Source: Sulfitobacter sp. HGT1
GTDB lineage: Bacteria; Pseudomonadota; Alphaproteobacteria; Rhodobacterales; Rhodobacteraceae
DNA length: 64,000 nt
Reading direction: 5' to 3'
NCBI RefSeq assembly: GCF_013282155.1
Contig: NZ_BLWI01000014.1
Coordinates: 1-64,000 of the forward strand
In this document: positions 1 through 8,893 of the stretch, one piece after another
Layout of the letters: each line of letters begins with the position of its first letter
Position numbering within the stretch: position 1 is the stretch's first letter
Program-made: the position numbers and the translations under genes
Notes under the pieces: generated by a model
The model's database searches: none
What the model saw: the letters and a program-made list of their open reading frames with translations, nothing else
What the model was told of the DNA's origin: nothing

Positions 1-294
1 TTTTAAGTGACATCCAACAGAGAGACTTCAGGCGCAGATTTACCCAAGCTTCGCAGCCGTTGGAGTTCGCCGCTGATTTCGGGACACTTTTGATGCGCAA
101 ACGCAGGCCCCGTAAATTTCGGAGCAAGGTCGGTATCAGGCGGATATTTAGACGCCCAACCCGGCGAAAATTTCCCGGAATAATTACGCCGAAAATACCC
201 GGCACTATGATCGCTTTTTGCTTCCCTGCATCGTCCAAAAAGGTACGAAATACGAGGGCACAATGGTTCTGCTCCCCTGCTCAAGGAGGAGCCC
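1..294. other. Upstream flank, no gene seen
   Basis: I see no convincing gene here; short frames on both strands lack start signals and family motifs. The stretch holds GC/AT-mixed sequence with loosely similar blocks around 166-205 (GAAAAT followed by CCCGG, twice). Its last part carries a strong Shine-Dalgarno, AAGGAGGA at 283-290, for the gene at 295. GCTCC at 271-275 could pair with GGAGC at 288-292 and partly hide that site. Confidence 0.5.
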
Positions 295-1368
295 ATGCCG
301 TCAATTTCACCCTTTCACCGTTTCGAAAAACTTTTGATGGAACGTGCACAAACTTGGCCAATACCTGGCTGCAAATCCCCGGCACCAATGTCACGCTGGC
401 AAGCGGCCAGTTTGTTACAAAAAGCAATCCGCCGGGGTGATGTACCGCGCGTCAAACTCGCAACCTCGTCACTTCTGCAATCTGACCCCGCCCGGCTTTG
501 GCGCAGGCTGGGGATTATCGCTTTTGAAGACATCGGGCTGGCAAACCTGTCTCTAGTGGGACAGGTCACTCTTGCACTGCAGGGAAAAATCTTCCGCCGG
601 TCGCTAGGCGGGGAGGCTCGCGTGGCATCGGGGCTAGCGACAGACCTTGCGTTATCCTCGAAAAGTCGCGCAGCGGATGACATGCTGTGTGTCATAGTTG
701 ATCACCCCAAAAGCTCGGACATAAGGCGAAAGCTGGCTGGGATGTCGGAGGAGAGATTATTGACAGTGGTAGCTGCCTGCCAAGATATGACGACCAGATG
801 TATAGCCGCCGATATGTGTGCAGTTAATTGCACAGAGCCAAAACATCTCTTTCTAGAGAAGTTTTTGAATGCCGCTGGGGTTGGCCCGTCAATAACGTGG
901 ATGGCGCAGGAAGGTAGCAAGCGCACTGGAACATTGCTGCCGTTGTTCATGGCGTTGCTGTCCCAGCAAAATGGCGTCAACGAATTTAATCCTGACGACG
1001 AAATGCCAGAAGAGATCGATATCGCAGGCCTTCCGGGTTGGGCGCTTGATATGTTTACCCGAGAAGGCAAGGCGAGCATTCGCCATCTTTTGGCGGGTCA
1101 AAGCGAGGCCGCAAGATATCTCCGGGATAGCTTCCCAGTAGCAGGCAGAACGCGGCTACTTGGGGAGGCTGTCTTTCGGGTGGAAAGTGGGTTGCTGCGA
1201 AATCGCAGCGATGGCCCAAAGGGGCAAATGCTACGTTCGCAAATGGAGCGTGAATGCCTTGGGATAGACCTAGACCAAGCAGATCAGTTGTTGAGGCTCA
1301 CGCGATCCGCAGTCCCAGACTTAAACGAATGCCGCAAATACATCATGGGGGGACCAAAGCATGGCTGA
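295..1368 (+). CDS. RarA/MgsA C-terminal-like protein paired with integrase
   Basis: A 357-residue cytoplasmic protein of unknown function. Residues about 30-90 (SRWQAASLLQKAIRRGDV, then FEDIGLAN) resemble the C-terminal helical region of RarA/MgsA clamp-loader-like ATPases, where alanine- and arginine-rich helices precede an 'EDIGLA' turn. There is no Walker A or B motif, so it is not itself an ATPase of that class. The start is chosen on AAGGAGGA five bases upstream. Its stop overlaps the start of the downstream tyrosine recombinase by 8 bp, which implies co-translation and a role alongside recombination or element maintenance (inference). A DNA-binding accessory protein is possible. The similarity is motif-level only. 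Confidence 0.6.
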   Translation: MPSISPFHRFEKLLMERAQTWPIPGCKSPAPMSRWQAASLLQKAIRRGDVPRVKLATSSLLQSDPARLWRRLGIIAFEDIGLANLSLVGQVTLALQGKIFRRSLGGEARVASGLATDLALSSKSRAADDMLCVIVDHPKSSDIRRKLAGMSEERLLTVVAACQDMTTRCIAADMCAVNCTEPKHLFLEKFLNAAGVGPSITWMAQEGSKRTGTLLPLFMALLSQQNGVNEFNPDDEMPEEIDIAGLPGWALDMFTREGKASIRHLLAGQSEAARYLRDSFPVAGRTRLLGEAVFRVESGLLRNRSDGPKGQMLRSQMERECLGIDLDQADQLLRLTRSAVPDLNECRKYIMGGPKHG

Positions 1369-2332
1369 GGATATGATCCTAACCCGGCATAATCCTTTCT
1401 TATCCCGGGTCACAAACGGTTCAAATTGCACCACCTTGAGAGGGGATGATGCGGTTGAGCACTTCATCCGCGAAAGCCTTTCGGAGAACACACGTCAGGC
1501 CTATCGGGCTGATCTGGCCCACTTCACAGTTTGGGGCGGTACACTCCCGGCTTCACCCGAGACAGTTGCACGATACCTTGCCGAACACGCCGAAATCCTT
1601 GCCCCTGCCACTCTCTCCCGCCGTGTTGCGACCCTAAGCAAGGCTCACGCGGCAAACGGCTGGCCGAACCCCTGCCGCAAGGAGTTGGTGCGCGCGACGC
1701 TGCGAGGGATCAAGCGGGTCAAAGGCACAGCGCAAGCTCAAGCACGGCCATTGCTGCGTGAAGACCTATTCTTGGTTCTGGACGCCTTAGAGGATGACCC
1801 TCGCTCTCTCAGAGATCGCGCATTGCTGCTGATCGGCTGGGCTGGGGGCTTCAGGTCTTCAGAACTTACCGGGCTAGACATCTCAGACATCGAAGATGTG
1901 CGCGAAGGCATAATCCTGCATCTCCGCCGCTCTAAGGCGGATCAGACAGGCCAAGGCCGCAAGGTCGGTATACCTTTAGGGAGGACACGTCACTGCCCTG
2001 TGGCGGCTCTCTCTGGATGGCGGCAAGCCCTCTCAGGGCCAGGTGGCAGGGTGTTCCGTCCCGTAGACCGTCACGGCAACGTGCGAGGTTCCACGCTGAG
2101 ACCAGATGCCGTTTCGACAATTCTCCGGGATCGGCTGGCTACGGCGGGGATCGAACCTGAGGGCTACAGCGGCCACAGTCTCCGCGCGGGTATTGCCACA
2201 AGCGCCATCAAAGCTGGGGTTCCCACATACAAGGTCCGCGCACAGACAGGTCATGCGTCCGACGTGATGCTGGCCCGATATGTTCGGGATGCTGGATTGT
2301 TTGATGGGAATGCAGCCGGGGCTTTGTTGTGA
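1361..2332 (+). CDS. Tyrosine recombinase / site-specific integrase
   Basis: A 323-residue tyrosine recombinase. Residues about 30-115 form the SAM-like, core-binding N-terminal domain (NTRQAYRADLAHFTVW). The catalytic domain shows the first arginine in GGFRSSELTGL, the HxxR box in GHSLRAGIATSA, and the nucleophile in MLARYVRDA near the C-terminus, so the active site looks intact. Enzymes of this family cut and rejoin DNA through a 3'-phosphotyrosine to integrate, excise or resolve DNA. It overlaps the preceding gene by 8 bp, and a MITE-like element begins 8 bp after its stop. It may mobilise the lower-GC segment that follows, but no att repeats were identified. No directionality factor is recognisable nearby. 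Confidence 0.9.
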   Translation: MAEDMILTRHNPFLSRVTNGSNCTTLRGDDAVEHFIRESLSENTRQAYRADLAHFTVWGGTLPASPETVARYLAEHAEILAPATLSRRVATLSKAHAANGWPNPCRKELVRATLRGIKRVKGTAQAQARPLLREDLFLVLDALEDDPRSLRDRALLLIGWAGGFRSSELTGLDISDIEDVREGIILHLRRSKADQTGQGRKVGIPLGRTRHCPVAALSGWRQALSGPGGRVFRPVDRHGNVRGSTLRPDAVSTILRDRLATAGIEPEGYSGHSLRAGIATSAIKAGVPTYKVRAQTGHASDVMLARYVRDAGLFDGNAAGALL

Positions 2333-2340
2333 GTTGGGCG

Positions 2341-2508
2341 GATTGTGTTGAAAAACTCTCCTTCAGCGCATTGGGCCCAAATTTGGCAGAACAAAATTCC
2401 AAAATATGGAAATTTCGGCGGCATTCCGGGGCGCAATTAGCTCGTCGGGGAACAGGTTTCCGCATTTCAGAAATTTGCAGTTGCAGCAAAGAGTTTTTCA
2501 ACACAATC
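2341..2508. mobile_element. MITE-like element, 19-bp perfect terminal inverted repeats
   Basis: The left end (2341-2359) is GATTGTGTTGAAAAACTCT and the right end (2490-2508) is its exact reverse complement. The 168-bp unit is directly flanked by GGCG on both sides (2337-2340 and 2509-2512), consistent with a 4-bp target duplication. The interior is AT-rich and encodes no convincing protein. This is the layout of a miniature inverted-repeat element moved in trans by a transposase. It lies 8 bp after the integrase stop. The rest of the gap to the next gene (2513-2646) shows nothing I can name. Confidence 0.7.
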
Positions 2509-2646
2509 GGCGAAAACCGGACTTTCGCTGCGGTGCGCAATGTAATTCGATGAGGTTCCAAAGCAGCCATTCACAGATCTCTGATTGCAGGCGAAAAAAT
2601 ATACCTACAAAGAGCTTATTTTTTTTCAAGCACTCGCGTAAGGGTA

Positions 2647-5600
2647 GTGCCCGTATCCTCCAACCTAGTGGCAGAATTCATGTTCCCTATATCGCCAATG
2701 CCCAAAAACCTTGAAGAGAACCAAAACACTGGAGCGTTTGAAGACTTAAGAAAGCAATACAAAGGTACCTTTGCTGTTTTGGAAGATTCGGACCCGCTCG
2801 CTACTGCACTTTCCTTCGCCGCTCTTTTGCTGAATGAAAACCTCCAAAGTTCCACTTATCGGATCGAGACCTTGGTCAATTTAGCTTTGGCGCTTGGTCG
2901 CGACAAAAACAGGCTCAAACAGAAGGATTTCCGCAGACTTTATGGGGACATGGAAAATGGCATCGTCGCTAGACAAGAAGATCCAGCTGAAGATGTGTTC
3001 GTAAGTAACATCAGCACTATGCGTGGCAATTTCCTCGTACTTGAGGGGCTAAGTGAAGGAACTGGATACTTCCTGCAGGTATTCATGCAATTGGTCGACA
3101 GTCTTCCCAAAAACGAAAGCTACGATGTGATTAGGGATCCAGTCTACGCACTGTTGACCTTGTCAAATGAAGCCTGCAAACGCGCCGGTTTGTCCAGAAA
3201 CCAGCTGGGGAACGAGAGACCACAGGCAAAGCTCACACCACAAGATGCTGAACGAATACCGGAGCTGAGAAAATGTCTTACGTTTAGCTCGGCAGATCTT
3301 GATGATCTGGGTATAAAGCTCGACGACCTTGGCGAGTTTGGATTTGGTCCATCAGCAAGAGCAAAACTCCTCAAACAGAACCTTCTTCACAACGACCTCG
3401 AACGTTGGCCCGTAGGCCATAAGGACAGCAATACTTTCCTGCTGCTTCCGACCGCAGTCAGCGGCAGCATTCGTCGCTTTGTTTTCGAGATGATTGTCAA
3501 AGCCTACGGGCTGGACACCTTCTTAAAGGCTTTAGCCTATGAGTACTCAAAGCGACTGAACTTGATACCTTTTCTCGGAGAATTTGGTCGAATTCAGCTA
3601 GAATTTACGCCCGCCGGTGACACTCTCATGGCAAGTGTGTTCCGCTGGGTGGACGACGGGAGAGCGCTTCACATTCTGTTTTTCATGGACAATCTGCGGG
3701 GCTTTGAAGAAACAGGGTTTGGCGGGTGGCACAAGGACCAGCCCAATACATCCGCCGCGATCCTCGATCACATTAAACTGGCTAAAGCGAAAGCTGAAGA
3801 AAGCGATGACTTCAAATCTGGCATAAGCATAATAGTAAACTGTGGCGTCGGGCGAGGCATCAATCTTGCTGCCAGCGTGTTCGAAGTTGAAGACTGGGAC
3901 GTAGACTTTCTCTCTGTGCACGACTTTGAAGTTCTTTCTAACAAGCACAGCTTTTCACCGATTTCACTATGGCGGCTGAAGGATGCTGAACGGCAGGTTT
4001 CGGGAGCTGGAATTGAACTCTTCAATATCAATGGTCTGCTCAATCTGATTGCTTGGCGAGAGCAACTTGGCGGCCACTTGGTACCACACAATCAGGTTCC
4101 AGATACCTTCGGGGACGGAGGTGCCGGTTTGATCATGGTCGATCAAAACGCGCTGCGCACATTGCGACATCAATCGAAACAAGAAGCCGATGTTCATTCT
4201 GCCTGCAAGCTTGATGGCAGTTGGACTTTGGTCAGACGCACGTCCAGCTCGTTGAGCGAAGAAGATCGATCCATTTCTCTATATGCAGACATGCTAAGCA
4301 ACGAGAGCCTTCCGGCGTTACTGTTCGAGGATCGGGGCATCGAATGGTGGACCCAGGTAAGTGGTGTTGAGGGTAGTCCGAGAGATGCGATCTCTGAACG
4401 TTGGAGGATGCTGTCTACATGGTTGCCTCGAATTGCCCAAGCATTTGGTGCACTTGAACAACAGCACAAACCGCCAAATCGATTGCAAATCAATGCAACC
4501 TTTGATGGTGCAATGGCTGGCCTGGCAGAGCAGCCTAAGCCGTTCTCAGAAAATGAGCTGAGGGAAACTCTTTCAGTAAGTGCTCAAACCGGCGAAGCGG
4601 TGGTAACCGTGAAAGCCAATCGCAGATTTGAAGATGCCTTCTTCAATGAAGATAATGTTGCCGAAAGAGCGTGGGTGAGGGCAGCTTGCCTCGGAGTTTC
4701 TCAACTCGCAGCTGAGCCGTTGGCCGCAGAGCAATTTGAGGATCTGCTAAACTTAATTGTTCCGAACAACCGTGTGCGTCAAACGCACGCCTTCCCTGCA
4801 GCGAGTTTTCGCGATTTTGTTCATCACAAACTCCCTCGAAAACCAGTATTCATAAACGATGCCGACACGAGCACTCTCAAGCTTTTCCTTGGTTGGAAGG
4901 TCCGTGACCGCAAACTGGGCGCAAACATACAAGGAAAAGCAGAGTGTACGGCCTATCTGCGCCAATTGGTTGAACTTCTCGAGAATAAGCTGATCGATTT
5001 CTTAAGAAAATTTGAGAAGAAGTCTGTTTTGCAAAGGCTTATCACTAACCATGAAGCTGCAATGTGCGACCAAGAGACTTGGAAAAGAACCGCCGCTGCT
5101 GTCAGTGCATTGCACGAGGAGAAAGGACGCGCATTGGAGGAAATACTCAAGCACCAGTCGAAGCTTAACGCAGTTTTTCAGTCATCGCGTGTTCTAGTCG
5201 AAGTTGCTAACTGCGTTTGCAGCCTCGACGATGGCGATGCGTTTGGCGAATTTGATCTCGCACAGTCCATGGCGATGATGATTGAGATTATTGAATTTGG
5301 GGGATGGTCTGACGCAATCCACTACGGCGCGATGGAACCAACACTTGTGGTGGCGGCGCTCGGCGATGTCCTAGCTAACCATGACTTTTTCGAGGAGGTT
5401 GTCGTCCCGTTCGGTCAAGCTGGTATGAAATCCAGAGTTGAGCGAAGCATTCAAGGTTATGGGGATCACTTTTTGGCACCTAAGGAAAAGACTGGCGAGC
5501 TGGATAAGGGGTTTTTGGCCGAAAAAGAACAGTTTTCAAAGGCATGGGAATGCGAGCTTGGCTTCCCTATTGAAGCACATGGAGCTTTTGTAGTTGCTTG

Positions 5601-6477
5601 TGAAGAGGTGGGGCTGGCCGAGGAAAAAGCGTGCTTTGTGGTTCGAAAGTCGGAGCTTACCCGGAGGGTTCTGGACCTAAAACCGGAACTGGAGCAGCAT
5701 TTGGATCAAATTTTTCATGAACTCTCTCTGCTCCCAAGATCAGACTGGAGGATCGCTCCTGAAGGATTTACTGATCTTGATCGCCAACCTTGGAAGTTCC
5801 GTCGTTTGCTAAGTGTCCTTCGGCGTCCATTGATCCAACTTAGCGACGTAGAGGATCCTGAAATCTATCTTTGGCCAGGGATGGTCGGCGATGGTGGTGA
5901 GTATACTTTCGTTCGGTACTGGGAAGCCGAATTCCGCGAAATTCAAATTCGCACGAAGGAAATGCTGCGTTGGAATGGTTCGGTGAAGGATAAAAGTAGC
6001 TTCAACGATCAAGTGGCTGGAAGGCTCCGTGAATTGGGTTGGACAGCAAAGTCAGATGTTGGCGTTACACAGATTTTGGGTCGATCTGAGGATGAGAAGT
6101 TCGGCAACATCAAGCGACTAGGTGACGTGGATGTTCTTGCATGGGACGAACAAAGTCGCCGCGTGATTGCTATTGAGTGCAAGGATCTTATGTACCGAAA
6201 GACGCCTGGAGAAATCGCCGAACAGTTGTCAAGTTTTCGAGGTGAATTGGATGCAAAGGGCAAACCGGACCTCTTGCTTAAGCATCTCAACCGAGCATCC
6301 GCCCTGCGTGGAAATCTTGATGAACTAAGAAAATTTACAGGGATATCCGATCCTACTTTGGAGGATTGCCTCCTTTTTAGCGGTCAGGTCCCCATGGGGT
6401 ACGCAAAAGAGGGTATCCGCAGCAAGGCAAATATGTTGCTTTTCGATCAAATAGGCACCCTAGCTTTGAACACATAA
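2647..6477 (+). CDS. Large protein with C-terminal PD-(D/E)XK-like nuclease domain
   Basis: A 1276-residue protein that I do not recognise as a named family. About 1100 residues, mixed helix and strand without membrane segments, precede a C-terminal restriction-endonuclease-like fold. In this fold GDVDVLAWD supplies D1160/D1162, and VIAIECKDL supplies the E1177-x-K1179 pair, with the spacing typical of PD-(D/E)XK nucleases. I infer a DNA-cutting effector, plausibly in anti-phage defence given the integrase and MITE upstream and a PLD-fold protein downstream. The base composition is clearly more AT-rich than the core genes. The start is uncertain: GTG 2647 gives the longest frame, ATG 2680 and 2698 are alternatives, and none has a strong ribosome site. 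A long coiled or repeat region is not obvious. Confidence 0.75.
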   Translation: MPVSSNLVAEFMFPISPMPKNLEENQNTGAFEDLRKQYKGTFAVLEDSDPLATALSFAALLLNENLQSSTYRIETLVNLALALGRDKNRLKQKDFRRLYGDMENGIVARQEDPAEDVFVSNISTMRGNFLVLEGLSEGTGYFLQVFMQLVDSLPKNESYDVIRDPVYALLTLSNEACKRAGLSRNQLGNERPQAKLTPQDAERIPELRKCLTFSSADLDDLGIKLDDLGEFGFGPSARAKLLKQNLLHNDLERWPVGHKDSNTFLLLPTAVSGSIRRFVFEMIVKAYGLDTFLKALAYEYSKRLNLIPFLGEFGRIQLEFTPAGDTLMASVFRWVDDGRALHILFFMDNLRGFEETGFGGWHKDQPNTSAAILDHIKLAKAKAEESDDFKSGISIIVNCGVGRGINLAASVFEVEDWDVDFLSVHDFEVLSNKHSFSPISLWRLKDAERQVSGAGIELFNINGLLNLIAWREQLGGHLVPHNQVPDTFGDGGAGLIMVDQNALRTLRHQSKQEADVHSACKLDGSWTLVRRTSSSLSEEDRSISLYADMLSNESLPALLFEDRGIEWWTQVSGVEGSPRDAISERWRMLSTWLPRIAQAFGALEQQHKPPNRLQINATFDGAMAGLAEQPKPFSENELRETLSVSAQTGEAVVTVKANRRFEDAFFNEDNVAERAWVRAACLGVSQLAAEPLAAEQFEDLLNLIVPNNRVRQTHAFPAASFRDFVHHKLPRKPVFINDADTSTLKLFLGWKVRDRKLGANIQGKAECTAYLRQLVELLENKLIDFLRKFEKKSVLQRLITNHEAAMCDQETWKRTAAAVSALHEEKGRALEEILKHQSKLNAVFQSSRVLVEVANCVCSLDDGDAFGEFDLAQSMAMMIEIIEFGGWSDAIHYGAMEPTLVVAALGDVLANHDFFEEVVVPFGQAGMKSRVERSIQGYGDHFLAPKEKTGELDKGFLAEKEQFSKAWECELGFPIEAHGAFVVACEEVGLAEEKACFVVRKSELTRRVLDLKPELEQHLDQIFHELSLLPRSDWRIAPEGFTDLDRQPWKFRRLLSVLRRPLIQLSDVEDPEIYLWPGMVGDGGEYTFVRYWEAEFREIQIRTKEMLRWNGSVKDKSSFNDQVAGRLRELGWTAKSDVGVTQILGRSEDEKFGNIKRLGDVDVLAWDEQSRRVIAIECKDLMYRKTPGEIAEQLSSFRGELDAKGKPDLLLKHLNRASALRGNLDELRKFTGISDPTLEDCLLFSGQVPMGYAKEGIRSKANMLLFDQIGTLALNT

Positions 6478-6497
6478 AATGCATAGTGAGTAAAGCT

Positions 6498-6845
6498 ATG
6501 ACTGAAAAAACTATTCTGGACTACTTCGGAACCGTTGACCGGCCCCAACGTCTTTATTGTGGCCTTTGCGAAAGACTGATGCACCTCGACTTCGTGCACT
6601 TGCAAGAGCGCACAAGGGCCAATTTCGAGGCCGCTGTCAACTCATCCAAACATTTTGCATACTCATCCTCCGCTGTCCCACAGCAGCCGCGTCCTCGCTG
6701 CCCTCATTCGCATTTTGAAAATCCTACACAAATGACCAAGGTCCGGTTTGACGGGGCGTGCAGCAGCATCCAACGCGACACTTGGACGGTCGGCTCAGGT
6801 CAGTCAGAACAAATAACCACTGATATGAGGTCAACATGCAACTGA
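6498..6845 (+). CDS. Small hypothetical protein with CxxC motif (doubtful)
   Basis: A 115-residue frame starting at ATG 6498 (GTG 6486 is an alternative), 20 bp after the large nuclease gene. The N-terminal half looks protein-like and contains YCGLCERLMH, a possible half zinc site. The C-terminal half, after about residue 55, is compositionally odd and may be non-coding read-through of a broken gene. Its last 10 bp overlap the start of the PLD-fold gene. It could be a coupled small partner protein or a decayed remnant; no function is assigned. Confidence 0.3.
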   Translation: MTEKTILDYFGTVDRPQRLYCGLCERLMHLDFVHLQERTRANFEAAVNSSKHFAYSSSAVPQQPRPRCPHSHFENPTQMTKVRFDGACSSIQRDTWTVGSGQSEQITTDMRSTCN

Positions 6846-8182
6846 TGATGGGCGGCATTAACGGAAACTATCTCACCAACATCACGCTGAATGCGGCGAC
6901 TGAGACGCAAGAGGTTTTGGCAGCGGTCGCATACGTTACGGAAATGGACCTTCTGTTCGACTGGTGTTGGAACAACGGTATCCCGCTTAAGTTTTACGGT
7001 CGCCTCGACGAAGGCGTTCCAGTCAAACCTTCCATCCTATCGACGTTCCTGGATCGGAAATCTGCAAGATTCCAATGCCGTCTCGTTCAGCATCACCATG
7101 CAAAGGTAATCTGGTGGCGCGAATACGGCCTGTATATCGGCTCTGCGAACCTCACCGCGAGTGCCTGGTACAAGAACGTCGAAGCAGGGTGCTTCTTTCC
7201 GGAAGCAGAAATCACCGACGAGATGGCGGACGATATACTTGAACTCTTCAACGTGCTCGATCGGAACTCGACGCCGCTGACGGAGGAGTTGCTCGCCGTC
7301 ATGCTGAAGCGTGCAAAGCAGATAGCCAGCTCGAAGCCGCCTTCTGAGGAGTTCTGGAATAGCCCCAGTTTCAACAAATGGTCGGGGCTCGTTCAAACCG
7401 GGAAGAAAAAGGCCACGGACCGCCGACGCGCCGCATTTCTGGAGGAGTGGCATTCAACGCTTCAACAGCTTCGTGACATCGGAAATCTTGTGAGCAAGCC
7501 TGAGAACAGACCTTCATGGGTCGACGCGGATGCGCCAGCCGGTGCTCAAGGCGACCAATTCCTACATGCACATTATTACCAACGCACCTTTGATGGACGC
7601 AGAGCACTCTATACCGAGCATTTCGAACGGAACAGGAAGAACCCTGATACTGCGGTCGCCGAAGCCATAAGCTGGTGGCGTAGCCTCTCAAAAGCTCCTT
7701 GGGAAGAAGACGTAATGTTGAATTCTACCGCCCCTATGCTTCGGGAGGCGCTCACTGCCGAGGCCATCGACGAAATGGACTATAGCGATTTTCGTGAGGT
7801 CTGCATGGGCATACATTCCATCAAGGATTACGCCCGACGAGTGGCCAACAAAGCTGTCGGTCTTCGAGAGGACGGGACAAAGTACACGATACCAGAAAAG
7901 GTCGACGCGCTCTCGAAACGGATTTGGGGCGACAAGTCCGCAGGCGGCAACGACGTTAAGCAGCTCCTGAACTTCATCCTATATAGCGGTGCAGAGGCGC
8001 AATTGCCGGAGCGCCTCTGGACCGCTGTTCATGACCCGAAATGGAAAATCGAAGGCCTCGGAATCAGCGCTTTGGGCGAACTCGTCGGTTGGGCACTACC
8101 GGATCGTTTCCCACCCCGGAACGGACGAACATCGAAATCTCTTATGTCTTTGGGCTATGACGCCACAGTCCACGTTAGATGA
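6836..8182 (+). CDS. Phospholipase-D-fold (PLDc) nuclease-like protein
   Basis: A 448-residue protein. One HxK half-site is visible, H88-A89-K90, followed by GLYIGSANLT (G102, N105), the HKD-type arrangement of PLD-superfamily nucleases, which usually need two half-sites and so act as dimers. The C-terminal end (PPRNGRTSKSLMSLGY) resembles a tail seen in various defence-associated proteins, as far as I can recall. The start is supported by TGAGGTCAAC just upstream. It is the third gene after the integrase and follows the PD-(D/E)XK protein in the same direction. The frame ends in TGA at 8180-8182, but the next 33 codons in frame stay open and look amphipathic, so the gene may be truncated by a nonsense change. 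Confidence 0.75.
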   Translation: MQLMMGGINGNYLTNITLNAATETQEVLAAVAYVTEMDLLFDWCWNNGIPLKFYGRLDEGVPVKPSILSTFLDRKSARFQCRLVQHHHAKVIWWREYGLYIGSANLTASAWYKNVEAGCFFPEAEITDEMADDILELFNVLDRNSTPLTEELLAVMLKRAKQIASSKPPSEEFWNSPSFNKWSGLVQTGKKKATDRRRAAFLEEWHSTLQQLRDIGNLVSKPENRPSWVDADAPAGAQGDQFLHAHYYQRTFDGRRALYTEHFERNRKNPDTAVAEAISWWRSLSKAPWEEDVMLNSTAPMLREALTAEAIDEMDYSDFREVCMGIHSIKDYARRVANKAVGLREDGTKYTIPEKVDALSKRIWGDKSAGGNDVKQLLNFILYSGAEAQLPERLWTAVHDPKWKIEGLGISALGELVGWALPDRFPPRNGRTSKSLMSLGYDATVHVR

Positions 8183-8489
8183 CTTAAGCTACAACAGATC
8201 TTCGACGCGGCTCTATCGATTTTGCATGACTGCTTCGGCGAAGCTGCAATGCAGCGTGATGCTGCTGGATCAATGTTCGGTTAAGACCGTTTCCAACAAA
8301 GACGGCGTGGACAACCCCTCGCCTCATGAATCCTGACCATGACATAGTTCTGCTTCGGAAACGGAAGCGCAATACGCACGAAAATTGGTGGGAAAAAATC
8401 GATGGAAAACTGTTCAACATTGCGATGAGCTGGTAGCAATTGATACGTTAGGTGGAATAAATGTAGATGCTGGAAAGGCTGGATACGAA
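8183..8489 (+). other. Gap holding a possible lost C-terminus of the PLD gene
   Basis: Reading on in the PLD frame past TGA 8180-8182 gives 33 sense codons with a regular helical pattern (LKLQQIFDAALSILHDCF and onward) up to TAA near 8281-8283. This may be the former C-terminus of the preceding gene. The remainder up to the next start holds no gene that I can support. Confidence 0.3.
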
Positions 8490-8831
8490 TTGAAAGTCAC
8501 ATGGCTATCCAAGATCGCGGTGTTCATAACACTGGCGTCACCGTGCTGGGCGGCTCAAGACCCCGTGGTAGTTTCCTGTAAGTTTCAAAACCTTCCACTG
8601 ATGCAGTTTATATTTCGAGGAAACTCTTCCGAAGAAATTAGCACTGTTCAGATTGGCGACCGAGTCCCGTTGCCCCTAACGATTGGGTCGATGTTCATAT
8701 CCGCTACTGATGATCGAACAGGCACTATGTATCAGTACGTGTTGCGCGAACCAGCGAACGTTGATGTCTGGCAGCAGGGTGCCAGCAACCAACTGAACTT
8801 TTACGGCGAATGTATATCCAGCTTGAGATGA
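8490..8831 (+). CDS. Small secreted protein of unknown function
   Basis: A 113-residue protein read from TTG 8490. This choice is supported by the classic signal peptide it produces (MKVTWLSKIAVFITLASPCWA, cleaved before AQD) and by the purine-rich GGAAAGG 11 bp upstream. A longer frame from ATG 8385 would bury the signal peptide. The mature part has two cysteines (VSCKF and GECISS near the end) that could form a periplasmic disulfide, and looks beta-rich. No known family is recognised. It faces the convergent Excalibur gene. Confidence 0.5.
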   Translation: MKVTWLSKIAVFITLASPCWAAQDPVVVSCKFQNLPLMQFIFRGNSSEEISTVQIGDRVPLPLTIGSMFISATDDRTGTMYQYVLREPANVDVWQQGASNQLNFYGECISSLR

Positions 8832-8893
8832 AGCGATAAGAACATCGGGATGCAGACCGGACTTACTTCCACAATGGAAATGTGTTTTCGGGG

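Noticed and set aside
2329-2553. Open frame spanning the MITE-like element
   Set aside because: The frame follows the inverted-repeat DNA, starts inside the integrase stop region and has no ribosome site.
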